The notes under the pieces: generated by a model
What the model saw: only the letters and a program-made list of their open reading frames with translations
Told to the model about the DNA's origin: nothing
The model's database searches: none
Assembly (NCBI GenBank): GCA_964494205.1
Contig: CAZBRD010000001.1
Location: forward strand, 310,001 to 374,000
DNA from: JBBTCX01 sp964494205
GTDB lineage: Bacteria > Planctomycetota > Phycisphaerae > UBA1845
Reading direction: 5' to 3'
Length of the DNA: 64,000 nt
Part shown: in pieces, positions 1-7,978 of the stretch
How the letters are laid out: each line of letters starts with the position of its first letter
How positions within the stretch are numbered: position 1 is the stretch's first letter
Position numbers and translations under genes: made by a program

Positions 1-1075
1 GTGGTGGGATCACAACAAGCGCAGCGAATTGCAATCGGCGTGGGTCACGCTCGAGCAGCTTCAACACCGCGTCGATCAGCTTCACGAAGCCAACCCGATG
101 CTTGGTCATCGCGGTTGCCGTTTGTGCATCACGTTCCCCGAAATTCTGGAGATGCAGGTCCGCGCGATCGTGGAGGCTGCGGTGAATTGCAGCGAGCGCG
201 GCATCGACGTGCAGCCGGAGATCATGATCCCGCTCAGCATTGACGGAATTGAATTGGCGCGGCTCGTTGATCAGACCCGTGAAGTGGCGGACGGCGTGTT
301 GGCGAATCGCGGTAGCAAGCAGAAATATCTCGTCGGCACGATGATTGAAACGCCGCGTGCGGCGCTGCTGGCTGATCGCATGGCAGAGTCAGCCGAGTTC
401 TTCAGCTTCGGCACCAACGACCTCACGCAAATGACGATGGGCATCTCGCGCGACGATGCCGGCAAGTTTCTTCCCGACTATCTGAAGACACCCGACTCGC
501 CGAGCGATGAGGATGCCAAATCGACGCAGCAGGTCGCACATTCAAACGGCAAGGCGGCCGCTAAGTCGCAGGCGAAGTCATCGAGCAAGAAGCAAGTTCC
601 GATTTTCACGGCCGATCCATTCCAATCGATCGACCAGGATGGAGTCGGTGCGCTGGTTTATCTTTCGTGTGAGAAGGGGCGCGAGACGCGGCCGAACATC
701 AAGCTCGGTGTGTGTGGTGAGCACGGCGGTGATCCCATTTCGGTGCGATTCTTCGAGAAAGTCGGCCTCGACTACGTGTCGTGCAGCCCGCTCCGCGTGC
801 CGATCGCACGCCTCGCGGCGGCGCAGTCAGCGATCGAGCAGGGCGTGAAAGTAAGTCCCGCCAAGACGAAGAGTTCGCCGAGTAAGCAAAAGGCGTCGAA
901 GAAATCCGCACCCACGCAACGAGCCGCGAAACCTAAGTCTGTCGCCAAATCGAAACCGGTGAGCTCAAAGAAATCATCGCGACCGGCGAAGGCTGGAAAG
1001 ACCACCAAGAAACCGGTGGTGAAGCCGAGTGCACGCAAAAAGAAAGTAAAGGCACGGGAATTGGTCGGCGTGTAG
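1..1075 (+). CDS. ppdK: Pyruvate phosphate dikinase, C-terminal part (5' end outside the window)
   Basis: This is the PEP/pyruvate-binding C-terminal domain of pyruvate, phosphate dikinase, which interconverts pyruvate + ATP + Pi and PEP + AMP + PPi in the cytoplasm. The reading frame is open from base 2, so the gene starts upstream. Family blocks seen in order are GHRGCRL, PEIMIPL, GTMIETPRAAL, FGTNDLTQMTMGISRDDAGK, DPFQSIDQDGVG and GVCGEHGG, which carries the catalytic Cys. Two features are odd. A Ser/Lys/Ala-rich insertion (about bases 487-600) splits the segment between the GISRDDAGKFLPDY block and the DPFQSID block. After the normal family end (about base 853) there is a 73-residue tail with 21 Lys and 4 Arg that resembles a histone H1 C-terminus. 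The identification is firm. The role of the tail is unknown. Confidence 0.95.
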   Translation, partial: WWDHNKRSELQSAWVTLEQLQHRVDQLHEANPMLGHRGCRLCITFPEILEMQVRAIVEAAVNCSERGIDVQPEIMIPLSIDGIELARLVDQTREVADGVLANRGSKQKYLVGTMIETPRAALLADRMAESAEFFSFGTNDLTQMTMGISRDDAGKFLPDYLKTPDSPSDEDAKSTQQVAHSNGKAAAKSQAKSSSKKQVPIFTADPFQSIDQDGVGALVYLSCEKGRETRPNIKLGVCGEHGGDPISVRFFEKVGLDYVSCSPLRVPIARLAAAQSAIEQGVKVSPAKTKSSPSKQKASKKSAPTQRAAKPKSVAKSKPVSSKKSSRPAKAGKTTKKPVVKPSARKKKVKARELVGV

Positions 1076-1101
1076 CGATTCTGCTCGCACGATAGTGTCC
1101 C

Positions 1102-1635
1102 ATGGCAGCCGTCGACGAGAAGGGCATTCCGCCGTTTGTGACGCCGTGGTGGCACGGAACGCTTGCGCGAGGCGCTACATGCTTCTTCTTGGCATTTTCG
1201 GGTTTCTTTCTCATCGCGTCATTTGGAGTCAGTCGGCCAAGCACAATACCGCTCGTAGCAATGGTCGTGACGCAGATAATCGGTTGGTGGTGCTACGATC
1301 GACACATTAAGGCATTAAGAGAAAGACTTCCTGAGCATGAGTTCATGCTATGCCTGCGTTGCGGCTACGACCTTCGCAACCTGCCTGATTCACATCTGTG
1401 CCCCGAGTGCGGTGAGCCGTTTTCGCGAGCAGAACTCTGGGATGTTTGGACCAAATGGTTGTTGTCTGGGTTTCAATTTCGAGTGGCCGCGATGACCAAC
1501 GGAGAATTGTACCGCAAGATTATGGCGGGTCGCTCAACATGTATGCTGTGCTCAGCCCCATTAAACCCTCCCGGCCAAGGCTTGTGCGCAAGCTGTATCA
1601 AGAAAGAGCGCATTCCGGTTCCAAAGGGAGCGTAA
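1102..1635 (+). CDS. Small membrane protein with two zinc ribbons
   Basis: This 177-residue protein has two hydrophobic segments (about residues 24-42 and 48-65). A zinc ribbon follows, with Cys84, Cys87, Cys100 and Cys103, where the first pair sits in CLRCGYDL and the second in CPECG. A second ribbon near the C-terminus uses Cys147, Cys150, Cys162 and Cys165. The first ribbon matches three other membrane proteins in this window (9412-10431, 46562-48052, 50920-51618). The function is unknown, and the metal binding is inferred from Cys spacing alone. It begins 26 bases after ppdK on the same strand, so it may be cotranscribed. No strong ribosome binding site is visible before the ATG. Confidence 0.8.
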   Translation: MAAVDEKGIPPFVTPWWHGTLARGATCFFLAFSGFFLIASFGVSRPSTIPLVAMVVTQIIGWWCYDRHIKALRERLPEHEFMLCLRCGYDLRNLPDSHLCPECGEPFSRAELWDVWTKWLLSGFQFRVAAMTNGELYRKIMAGRSTCMLCSAPLNPPGQGLCASCIKKERIPVPKGA

Positions 1636-1679
1636 TTTCCCTTTCGTTAAGCTGAACACACAATCAATGCAACGGCAAC

Positions 1680-2549
1680 TCAGCTGAGCATCGACGCCTC
1701 AGCCACGATCGGGCGATCGACCGCCCCGTCGATCCGCACGTCCGAGTGCTTCGGATCGTGCGCGAACGCCAGTGTCCACTTCTCACGGATCGCCTTTTCG
1801 AGCAGCAATCGCTTCTCATTGATCGTTTTCATTGGCTCGACGTCGTAGGCCATCACCCATGTGGGACGCAGGTGCGGAATCGTGGGTATCAGATCGCCGA
1901 CGAACATGAGCTTCTGATTGCCGTCGTGGATAATCGGGTGCAGATGGTAGGGGGTGTGACCCTGCGAGACGAACCAATCTAGACCTGCAAACGGTCCTTT
2001 CGGTGAGTCGCCATCGACCAAGTTCAAAACGCCTGCATCGTCCAGCGCGGCGAAATCCTGTTCGAGAAACGAAGGCTTGTCTTTGGAATGTGGGTGCTGA
2101 GCATGCTCCCAATGTTTGCGATGCAACCAATGTCGTGCCTTCGAGTATCGTAAAATAGTCTTTCCGCCCGGCGCATCGGCCCAATCCGTCAGACCGCCGT
2201 TGTGGTCAAAGTGCAGGTGCGTGACGACTACGTCTGTAACCGCATCGCGGGTTAACCCTAAGCTCTTGAGTTTGTTGTCGATCGCGTCGACATCGTTGTG
2301 CATCGCATAACGGTCTGCGTCCTGTGGCGACCATTTCGATCCGCAACCCGTATCAGCCAGTAAGACTCGCTTGTTCTCGCGATCTACGGCTACGAGCGTT
2401 CGTGTTGCCAGCGGGATTCGGTTCGAATCATCGCAGTCCGACGATTTCGACCAAAGCACTTTGGGCACGACGCCAAACATGGCTCCGCCGTCCAACGCGA
2501 AGGAGCCTGTGCGAACCGAGTAGACCTCATTGGAACCGATCTGGATCAT
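1680..2549 (-). CDS. MBL-fold metallo-hydrolase
   Basis: This is a metallo-beta-lactamase-fold hydrolase. It shows the full metal-ligand set for a dinuclear centre: HLHFDH at residues 111-116, His198 in GHTP, Asp219 in GDL and His264 in AHDP. The 289-residue length fits soluble MBL enzymes such as glyoxalase II-like or lactonase-like proteins, and the N-terminal SFALDGGAMFGVVPK resembles the quorum-lactonase-like branch. The substrate cannot be read from the sequence. I chose the start at MIQIG because family similarity begins there. An in-frame ATG at 2585 would add 12 residues. The gene is divergent from the acyltransferase at 2682. Confidence 0.85.
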   Translation of the reverse strand: MIQIGSNEVYSVRTGSFALDGGAMFGVVPKVLWSKSSDCDDSNRIPLATRTLVAVDRENKRVLLADTGCGSKWSPQDADRYAMHNDVDAIDNKLKSLGLTRDAVTDVVVTHLHFDHNGGLTDWADAPGGKTILRYSKARHWLHRKHWEHAQHPHSKDKPSFLEQDFAALDDAGVLNLVDGDSPKGPFAGLDWFVSQGHTPYHLHPIIHDGNQKLMFVGDLIPTIPHLRPTWVMAYDVEPMKTINEKRLLLEKAIREKWTLAFAHDPKHSDVRIDGAVDRPIVAEASMLS

Positions 2550-2681
2550 GGCGATGAGCCTAGCAGATGGCTGTTCCGATGTCATTTGGCGCACGGAAAG
2601 GGCGTACTCTTGTTTGCACACTCGGGCAAACGACGGACGTCTTTGGCGGAGCATTCCCAGCGAGTATCATCCTTCGCCAGC

Positions 2682-3647
2682 ATGGAACTCAGCACTACCA
2701 ACGCCCTCGACGATCGCCCTGCGGTGAATGACGGGCCCGAGCGCAGTGAATCGAATGAAGCCAGTGCGTGGCAACGGCTCTCGTTCACTGTGGTTCATAC
2801 CATGGCTGCCGTTGGTCTGGCGGCGCTTTCGCTTAACGGCATGTACCGCATGGCTCGCTGGTTCGGGACTGCGGAATGGATGATCAATTACAAGCGGCGT
2901 CGACGATTTGCCTCGTTGCTCGAACAGGTTTGGGGGAGCAAGCCGACAACTCAAGCTCGTCGGGCGGCGACACGCGAGTTTTTCATCCGCAGTCGATGGG
3001 ACAAGCTGTTCTACCTGCTGTTCGACTGCATCCCGCGCGAGCGGGCGATGAGTTTGTTGGGTTTCGGTAATCGTGAATTGCTCGATGCGGCCGTTGCGCA
3101 CGGCAAGGGCGTTTATTGTGCTTTATCACATCACGGCGCGCACCACGTCATCGGCATGCTGATGTCGCTGAATGGTTACAAGGTGGCTGGTGTTCGAGAT
3201 CGACGCGAGGGCGGCCTGCGACGCTGGGTGCAGGAGCGCTACGACAACAAGTACCCGGAGTTCCGGCGGGCACGCATCCTGTATTCGGATTCTTACCCGC
3301 GTGATATCTATCGCTGTCTGCAGGATGGATTCCTGCTGGGAAGTGCGATGGACGTTGGCCGCCTGCGACATCCAAATCAGAAGACAGAGGAAGTAACCAT
3401 TTTCGGCGAGCGACAGCCGTTCATCACCGGTCCGCTGCGTATTGCGGTGCGCTGTCGTGTGCCGATCCTGCAGGCTTTCATCATCCCGCATCAGAAGCTC
3501 GGCTATCGGGTCGACTTTCTCGAGCTACAGAGCGACCCGGCCAAAATGATGGATGAAGAAGCGACGGTGGCTGAGGCGATTCGAAAATACGCGGCGAATG
3601 TTGAGCAATATGTGCGGGAATCGCCGTGGCTGGTGAGTCGAATCTGA
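2682..3647 (+). CDS. LpxL/HtrB-like lysophospholipid (lipid A) acyltransferase family protein
   Basis: The 321-residue protein has one N-terminal hydrophobic segment (about 34-52) and the LABLAT fold pattern of lipid A acyltransferases, which sit on the inner face of the cytoplasmic membrane. Conserved-looking blocks are the SHHGAHH segment (residues 149-155), then GYKVAGVRDR, and a late segment ITGPLRIAVRCRVPILQAF corresponding to the family's GPxxLA block. The usual H-x4-D/E catalytic pair is not intact: five residues after His150 there is His155 rather than an acid. The enzyme may therefore be divergent or use another acid. The start is the ATG at 2682; the frame is open further upstream (to 2586), but that part would overlap the MBL gene's leader. 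The KDO transferase gene at 7979-9346 shows that lipid A-type chemistry is plausible here. Confidence 0.75.
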   Translation: MELSTTNALDDRPAVNDGPERSESNEASAWQRLSFTVVHTMAAVGLAALSLNGMYRMARWFGTAEWMINYKRRRRFASLLEQVWGSKPTTQARRAATREFFIRSRWDKLFYLLFDCIPRERAMSLLGFGNRELLDAAVAHGKGVYCALSHHGAHHVIGMLMSLNGYKVAGVRDRREGGLRRWVQERYDNKYPEFRRARILYSDSYPRDIYRCLQDGFLLGSAMDVGRLRHPNQKTEEVTIFGERQPFITGPLRIAVRCRVPILQAFIIPHQKLGYRVDFLELQSDPAKMMDEEATVAEAIRKYAANVEQYVRESPWLVSRI

Positions 3648-3721
3648 TGTTCACGATGAAAGGTGACTTCGAATAGTCATGCCGCTGGAATCACTTCGTA
3701 TTTCGGCTCGAATTCTCGCCG

Positions 3722-3749
3722 TTGCTTCAAACGACCGATAAGGTAGAAT
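3722..3749 (+). promoter_or_regulatory. Candidate promoter for tRNA-Tyr/metF
   Basis: A TTGCTT box (3722-3727) and a TAGAAT box (3744-3749) are separated by 16 bases, as in a housekeeping sigma promoter. The predicted start would leave a leader of roughly 90 bases before tRNA-Tyr. This is a pattern match only. Confidence 0.3.
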
Positions 3750-3848
3750 CCGCCGCTCGCGGTGCGGTGATAGTTTGGATTTCCAAAACCGCGGCACGGA
3801 CTTCTGACGCAGGATCGACGGGTTCAACTGTTGGTTTGCGTTGTCCGT

Positions 3849-3931
3849 GGGCGTGTGCCCGAGTGGCCAAAGGGGACGGGCTGTAAACCCGTTGGCGCAA
3901 GCCTTCGAAGGTTCGAATCCTTCCGCGCCCA
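3849..3931 (+). tRNA. tRNA-Tyr (anticodon GTA)
   Basis: The acceptor stem GGGCGTG (3849-3855) pairs with CGCGCCC (3924-3930), with one G-T pair, followed by discriminator A3931. The anticodon loop is CTGTAAA with GTA at 3883-3885, flanked by the stem ACGGG/CCCGT. The T arm is GAAGG-TTCGAAT-CCTTC. The long variable arm makes it class II, as expected for bacterial tRNA-Tyr. The 3' CCA is not encoded. metF starts only nine bases downstream, so the two may share a transcript. Confidence 0.95.
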
Positions 3932-3940
3932 ATTTCGATT

Positions 3941-4810
3941 ATGCGAATCCGCGATCAACTCGCTTCCAATCGTCCCACGCTTTCGTTCGAATTTTTCCCA
4001 CCGAAAGACGACATCGGGTTCTGGGATCTCGCCCAGACCATTCAATCGCTCAAACCGCTTCAGCCGGACTATGTTTCTGTGACGTACGGGGCAGGGGGCA
4101 GCACGCGGCGAAAGACGCTCGATCTAGTCGCGCGAATCAAGAACGACATGGCCATCGAGAGCATGGCCCACCTCACGTGCGTGGGCGCGACAAGGACCGA
4201 AATCGGGGCCGTGGTGGATGAGCTTCGCTCGAAGGGGTTGGAGAACATCCTCGCGCTGCGTGGCGATCCGCCGCAGGGTCAGAACGCGTTTGTGCCGACG
4301 GAAGGGGGGTTTGGCCATGCGAATGAATTGGTCGCGTTCATTCGCGATCGCAGCAATCTGTGCATCGGTGGGGCGTGTTATCCCGAAAAGCATCCGGAAG
4401 CGACAAGCATCGAGACTGATCTGGAAAACCTCAAACGCAAGGTCGACGCTGGCGTCGATTTCCTGATCACACAGCTGTTTTTCGACAACGCGGCTTTTCT
4501 TTCATTTCGCGACCGCGCGGAGCGGGCGGGCATCAGCGTGCCGATCATCGCTGGCATCATGCCGATTCTGAGCGTCAAACAGGTGAAGCGATTCACTCAG
4601 ATGTGTGGTGCGACGATTCCGAAAAACCTGCTCAAGAAGATTGAGGCAGTGGAGGACGATGCAGCCGCCGTCCAGCACGTTGGTATGTATCACGCGACCG
4701 ATCAGTGCATGGGGTTGATCGAAAATCAGGTGGCGGGGATTCACTTTTATACGCTGAATCGGTCGACGGCTACGCGCGCGATTTATCAGATGATCAAGGC
4801 GGGGTTGTAG
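3941..4810 (+). CDS. metF: 5,10-methylenetetrahydrofolate reductase
   Basis: This FAD enzyme reduces 5,10-methylene-THF to 5-methyl-THF, the methyl donor for methionine synthesis. The 289-residue length is typical for bacterial MetF. Visible blocks are SFEFFPPK (residues 15-22, holding the catalytic Glu), VTYGAGGS, HLTCVG, ILALRGDPP, GGACYPEKHPEA and the TQLFFDN segment. The start follows the tRNA-Tyr gene by nine bases with no recognisable ribosome binding site of its own. A leader starting inside tRNA sequence would be awkward, so processing of a joint transcript is likely. The gene ends two bases from the convergent MOSC gene. Confidence 0.96.
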   Translation: MRIRDQLASNRPTLSFEFFPPKDDIGFWDLAQTIQSLKPLQPDYVSVTYGAGGSTRRKTLDLVARIKNDMAIESMAHLTCVGATRTEIGAVVDELRSKGLENILALRGDPPQGQNAFVPTEGGFGHANELVAFIRDRSNLCIGGACYPEKHPEATSIETDLENLKRKVDAGVDFLITQLFFDNAAFLSFRDRAERAGISVPIIAGIMPILSVKQVKRFTQMCGATIPKNLLKKIEAVEDDAAAVQHVGMYHATDQCMGLIENQVAGIHFYTLNRSTATRAIYQMIKAGL

Positions 4811-4811
4811 T

Positions 4812-5270
4812 TCACGCTTCGGGTTGCACACGATCACCGGTTCCGATTGAACCACCTGACATGACTTCCGCGTGCACGCCGCCGCGGAACTCTGGAATTA
4901 GAATCTCTCGCAAACCGAAATGCAGCTTGTCCATCAGCGAGCACGGTTGGGTTTCGCCGTGGACTTGGAGCCGCACATCGCCGATTTGTAGCGAGTGGCC
5001 GACGAGTCGCTCTAAATCGAGTCCGTCAATCAGCACGTTTGCGCGGCGCGTGTGCCAGGGAATGTCAGCTTTCAACTCGCGACACACGTCATTCCACGAC
5101 TGCCTGGAAAGCAAGGTGACGCCGCGTTTTCCCTTGTGGCTCGGTTCGAGATCGAGACCTTTGCCGACCGAAACATCGGCGCGATCGATCTCGATCATCG
5201 GGTCGCCGACGTTCGGGCGATAGGCGATGGCCACGATGGTGCCTTGCGAGCCTGTGCCGTTTTTCGTCAT
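4812..5270 (-). CDS. MOSC domain protein
   Basis: The 152-residue protein is a stand-alone MOSC domain (the C-terminal domain of molybdenum cofactor sulfurases). The core segment RRANVLIDGLDL...LVGHSLQIGDV ends in TQPC, with Cys110 at the family's conserved cysteine, followed by a GGVHAEVMSGGSIGTGD block. Such proteins act in sulfur or molybdopterin-linked chemistry, and the exact substrate is unknown. The ATG overlaps the stop of the upstream transporter gene as ATGA (5267-5270), which suggests translational coupling. Confidence 0.85.
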   Translation of the reverse strand: MTKNGTGSQGTIVAIAYRPNVGDPMIEIDRADVSVGKGLDLEPSHKGKRGVTLLSRQSWNDVCRELKADIPWHTRRANVLIDGLDLERLVGHSLQIGDVRLQVHGETQPCSLMDKLHFGLREILIPEFRGGVHAEVMSGGSIGTGDRVQPEA

Positions 5271-5668
5271 GCAGCAGTCTCCGCACTTTGGGTGGCGATC
5301 AGGATGATTCCCAACAAGACCAGCCCAACGCCCGCTTTTTGGCCCCACGTCATGCGTTCAGCCAGCGCGGGATGAAAATGCGCGACCAAGGCGATTAACG
5401 CGAATCCACCGCCTACCATGATAGGATAAGCAATGCTGATCTTGAGGGCTTTGCTTTGCAGGGCGTACATGTAGAGCGCGGCGTTCAAAGCGAAGCACGT
5501 TAAGCCAATGACCAGCGTAGGGCTACCAAGCACAGCCTTCACTGCACCAACAGCGCCGTCCTTTAAGACGCCGCCCGACTCGTGAATCGGCTTCATGCCG
5601 ACTTTCATCAGTAGGTTGGCAGCGGCGTTGAGAATCAGCGCTGCGAGAAGTGCTAGAACGTACTTCAC
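5267..5668 (-). CDS. Small multidrug resistance/EamA-like four-helix membrane protein
   Basis: The 133-residue protein consists of four hydrophobic helices (about residues 2-20, 50-70, 78-98 and 107-127). Residues such as the N-terminal AALILNAAANLLMK and the ISIAYPIMVGGGFALIAL segment fit the drug/metabolite transporter superfamily, in the half-size SMR or EamA-like class that works as a dimer. The transported compound is not evident. It lies between a small membrane protein gene and the overlapping MOSC gene on the same strand. Confidence 0.75.
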   Translation of the reverse strand: MKYVLALLAALILNAAANLLMKVGMKPIHESGGVLKDGAVGAVKAVLGSPTLVIGLTCFALNAALYMYALQSKALKISIAYPIMVGGGFALIALVAHFHPALAERMTWGQKAGVGLVLLGIILIATQSAETAA

Positions 5669-5714
5669 TGTGTTCTCCGTAATCGATCGTTTTTTTGTGC
5701 GCTTCCACTGGAAG

Positions 5715-5921
5715 CTAGGAAATAGTATTGCGATCGGCGATTTTCTCTGCCGCGTCCGCCAGCCGCTCCTGTGCGCGAACCGCGCGCCAATGCAACGCTA
5801 GCTTGATAACCAAGACGCCAAGCGAAAACAGCACGAGGAGTCCCATGATCGACCATACGCCCCAATAGTCTCCGCGGAAAAGAGTCGAGTTCTCAGGCGA
5901 TATATGGTGTTGCATGCTCAT
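5715..5921 (-). CDS. Small single-span membrane protein
   Basis: This 68-residue frame has one hydrophobic helix (about residues 24-44), followed by a charged amphipathic tail (HWRAVRAQERLADAAEKIADR) likely to sit in the cytoplasm. A good ribosome binding site (GGGGAG, six bases before the ATG) supports it as a real gene. It starts 15 bases after the acs stop on the same strand. I do not recognise a family. Its position after acs resembles the small membrane genes that follow acs in other bacteria, but the sequence does not obviously match them. Confidence 0.6.
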   Translation of the reverse strand: MSMQHHISPENSTLFRGDYWGVWSIMGLLVLFSLGVLVIKLALHWRAVRAQERLADAAEKIADRNTIS

Positions 5922-5936
5922 TGATGCTCCCCAACG

Positions 5937-7919
5937 TCACCGCGTCTTAATTAAATGCTCCACCACCGACGGATCAGCCAGCGTGGATGTATCGCCCACT
6001 TGGTCCAACTGATTGTCCGCAATTTTTCGCAGGATACGGCGCATGATCTTGCCTGATCGCGTTTTCGGCAGTCCCGGTGCCCAGTGGATCACATCGGGCT
6101 GGGCAATGGGGCCAATCTGCGTTCGGACGTGGGCCATCAACTCTTTCTTCAGCGCATCCGTGTACTCCTGGCCGACCTTGAGCGTCACATACGCGTAGAT
6201 GCCCTGACCTTTGATGTCGTGCGGATAACCCACTACTGCCGCTTCCGCCACTGAATGATGTGAGACGAGCGCGCTCTCGACCTCGGCAGTGCCGAGTCGA
6301 TGGCCCGCGACGTTGATGACGTCATCGATGCGGCCGGTGATCCAGTAGTAGCCGTCTTCATCGCGGCGGCAGCCGTCGCCCGTGAAGTATAAACCCGGTT
6401 GTCGCGAGAAATAAGTATCTTTGAAACGTTCGTGTTGGCCGAACACCGTTCGCATGATGCCTGGCCAGGGTTCTTCGATGAACAGCGCACCGGTGCACGC
6501 GCCTTCAAGCCGGCTGTTTTTCTCATCGAGAATGACCGGCTTCACTCCGAAGAAAGGTAAAGTGGCTGAGCCCGGCTTGGTGGGTATCGCACCGGGAATC
6601 GGCGTAATCAGGATGCCGCCGGTTTCCGTCTGCCACCACGTGTCCACAATCGGGCAACGCTCCTTGCCGATGTTGCGGTGATACCACATCCACGCTTCAG
6701 GGTTGATCGGTTCACCGACGGTGCCGAGCAATCGCAGGCTTGCAAGGCTGTACTTGTTTACTGGCTCTTCGCCTTCACGCATGAGCGCGCGGATGGCGGT
6801 GGGGGCCGTGTAGAACTGGTTCACCTTGTATTTGTCCACCACAGCCCAGAAACGACCGGCGTCGGGGTATGTCGGGATGCCTTCGAACATGATCGTCGTC
6901 GCGCCGTTGCACAGCGGGCCGTAAACGATGTACGAGTGGCCCGTCACCCAGCCTATGTCAGCCGTGCACCAGAACATGTCGCCGTCGTGATAGTCGAAGA
7001 CGTATTTGAACGTGGTCGCGGCATGGATCATGTAGCCGCCGGTCGTGTGCAGCACGCCCTTCGGCTTGCCGGTGGAACCGGACGTGTAGAGGATGAACAG
7101 CGGGTCCTCAGCGTCCATCCATTCCGGCTCGCATTGTGGCGACGCGTTTTTCATCACGTCGTGCCACCAATGATCGCGGCCTTGCTTCATGGTGACGGGC
7201 ATGGTTTTTTCATCGAGGCGACGGAAGACGATGCTTGTTTTCACGTGGACGCCGTCTCGTGCGGCGATGTCTATAGCTGCATCGGCATTGGCTTTGAGTG
7301 CGACGGTCTTGTTCCCGCGAAATACGCCGTCGCAGGTGACAAGGATCTGGCACCCGGAATCGACGATGCGACCGCCGAGCGAATCGGGACTGAAGCCGCC
7401 GAAGACGATGGAGTGAATCGCGCCGATCCTCGCGCACGCAAGCATGGCCACGGCTAGTTCCGGCACCATCGGCATGTAGATCGAAACGCGGTCGCCTTTT
7501 TTCACGCCGAAGGATTTCAATACGTTGGCGAACTTGCAGACTTCGGTGTGCAATTGGCGATAGGTCAGCTTGCCGTCCTCGCCCGGTTCGTTTCCTTCCC
7601 AGATGATCGCGGTTTGGTCCGCTCGCTTATCGAGATGTCGGTCGAGAGCGTTGTACGTGATGTTGGTCTTCCCGCCGATAAAGTAGCGAACAAAGATCTT
7701 GTCCTTGAAGTCATACTCGCGGAACTTGGTCCATTTCTGCTTCCAGTAGAACCCGCTCGCGATTTCGCCCCAGAATGCCTCCGGCTTTTCGATCGAGCGT
7801 TGGTACATCTCCTTGTATTGCTGCAACGATTTGATGTGCGCTCGCTGCGAAAAATCGGATCGCGGGGGAAAAACTCGCGATTCAGTTGTAGGTTGGTTCG
7901 GGGCTTGCGTTGTAGTCAT
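5937..7919 (-). CDS. acs: Acetyl-CoA synthetase
   Basis: This is an AMP-forming acetate-CoA ligase of 660 residues, the usual length for Acs. The adenylation P-loop YTSGSTGKPKG is at residues 278-288, and the TWWQTETGG block and the C-terminal TRSGKIMRR are present. Lys624 is the residue that is acetylated as a control point in characterised Acs enzymes. I chose the ATG at 7919 because it has a GGAG box nine bases upstream and the N-terminal family similarity begins soon after. An in-frame start at 7982 would overlap waaA. The gene begins about 60 bases after waaA. Confidence 0.96.
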   Translation of the reverse strand: MTTTQAPNQPTTESRVFPPRSDFSQRAHIKSLQQYKEMYQRSIEKPEAFWGEIASGFYWKQKWTKFREYDFKDKIFVRYFIGGKTNITYNALDRHLDKRADQTAIIWEGNEPGEDGKLTYRQLHTEVCKFANVLKSFGVKKGDRVSIYMPMVPELAVAMLACARIGAIHSIVFGGFSPDSLGGRIVDSGCQILVTCDGVFRGNKTVALKANADAAIDIAARDGVHVKTSIVFRRLDEKTMPVTMKQGRDHWWHDVMKNASPQCEPEWMDAEDPLFILYTSGSTGKPKGVLHTTGGYMIHAATTFKYVFDYHDGDMFWCTADIGWVTGHSYIVYGPLCNGATTIMFEGIPTYPDAGRFWAVVDKYKVNQFYTAPTAIRALMREGEEPVNKYSLASLRLLGTVGEPINPEAWMWYHRNIGKERCPIVDTWWQTETGGILITPIPGAIPTKPGSATLPFFGVKPVILDEKNSRLEGACTGALFIEEPWPGIMRTVFGQHERFKDTYFSRQPGLYFTGDGCRRDEDGYYWITGRIDDVINVAGHRLGTAEVESALVSHHSVAEAAVVGYPHDIKGQGIYAYVTLKVGQEYTDALKKELMAHVRTQIGPIAQPDVIHWAPGLPKTRSGKIMRRILRKIADNQLDQVGDTSTLADPSVVEHLIKTR

Positions 7920-7978
7920 GTTGGTTACTCCATTCGCCTTATTTGTCGTCAGTAGCGTCGGGTGAGCGAGCGGCGATG

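Noticed and set aside
3849..3931. tRNA-Tyr as an integration site for a mobile element
   Set aside because: No integrase, no repeated 3' tRNA fragment and no foreign-looking gene block follow it; metF starts right after.
6678..7457. Long open frame (259 codons) on the plus strand
   Set aside because: It is antisense to acs, has no recognisable domain, and the acs frame carries all family motifs.
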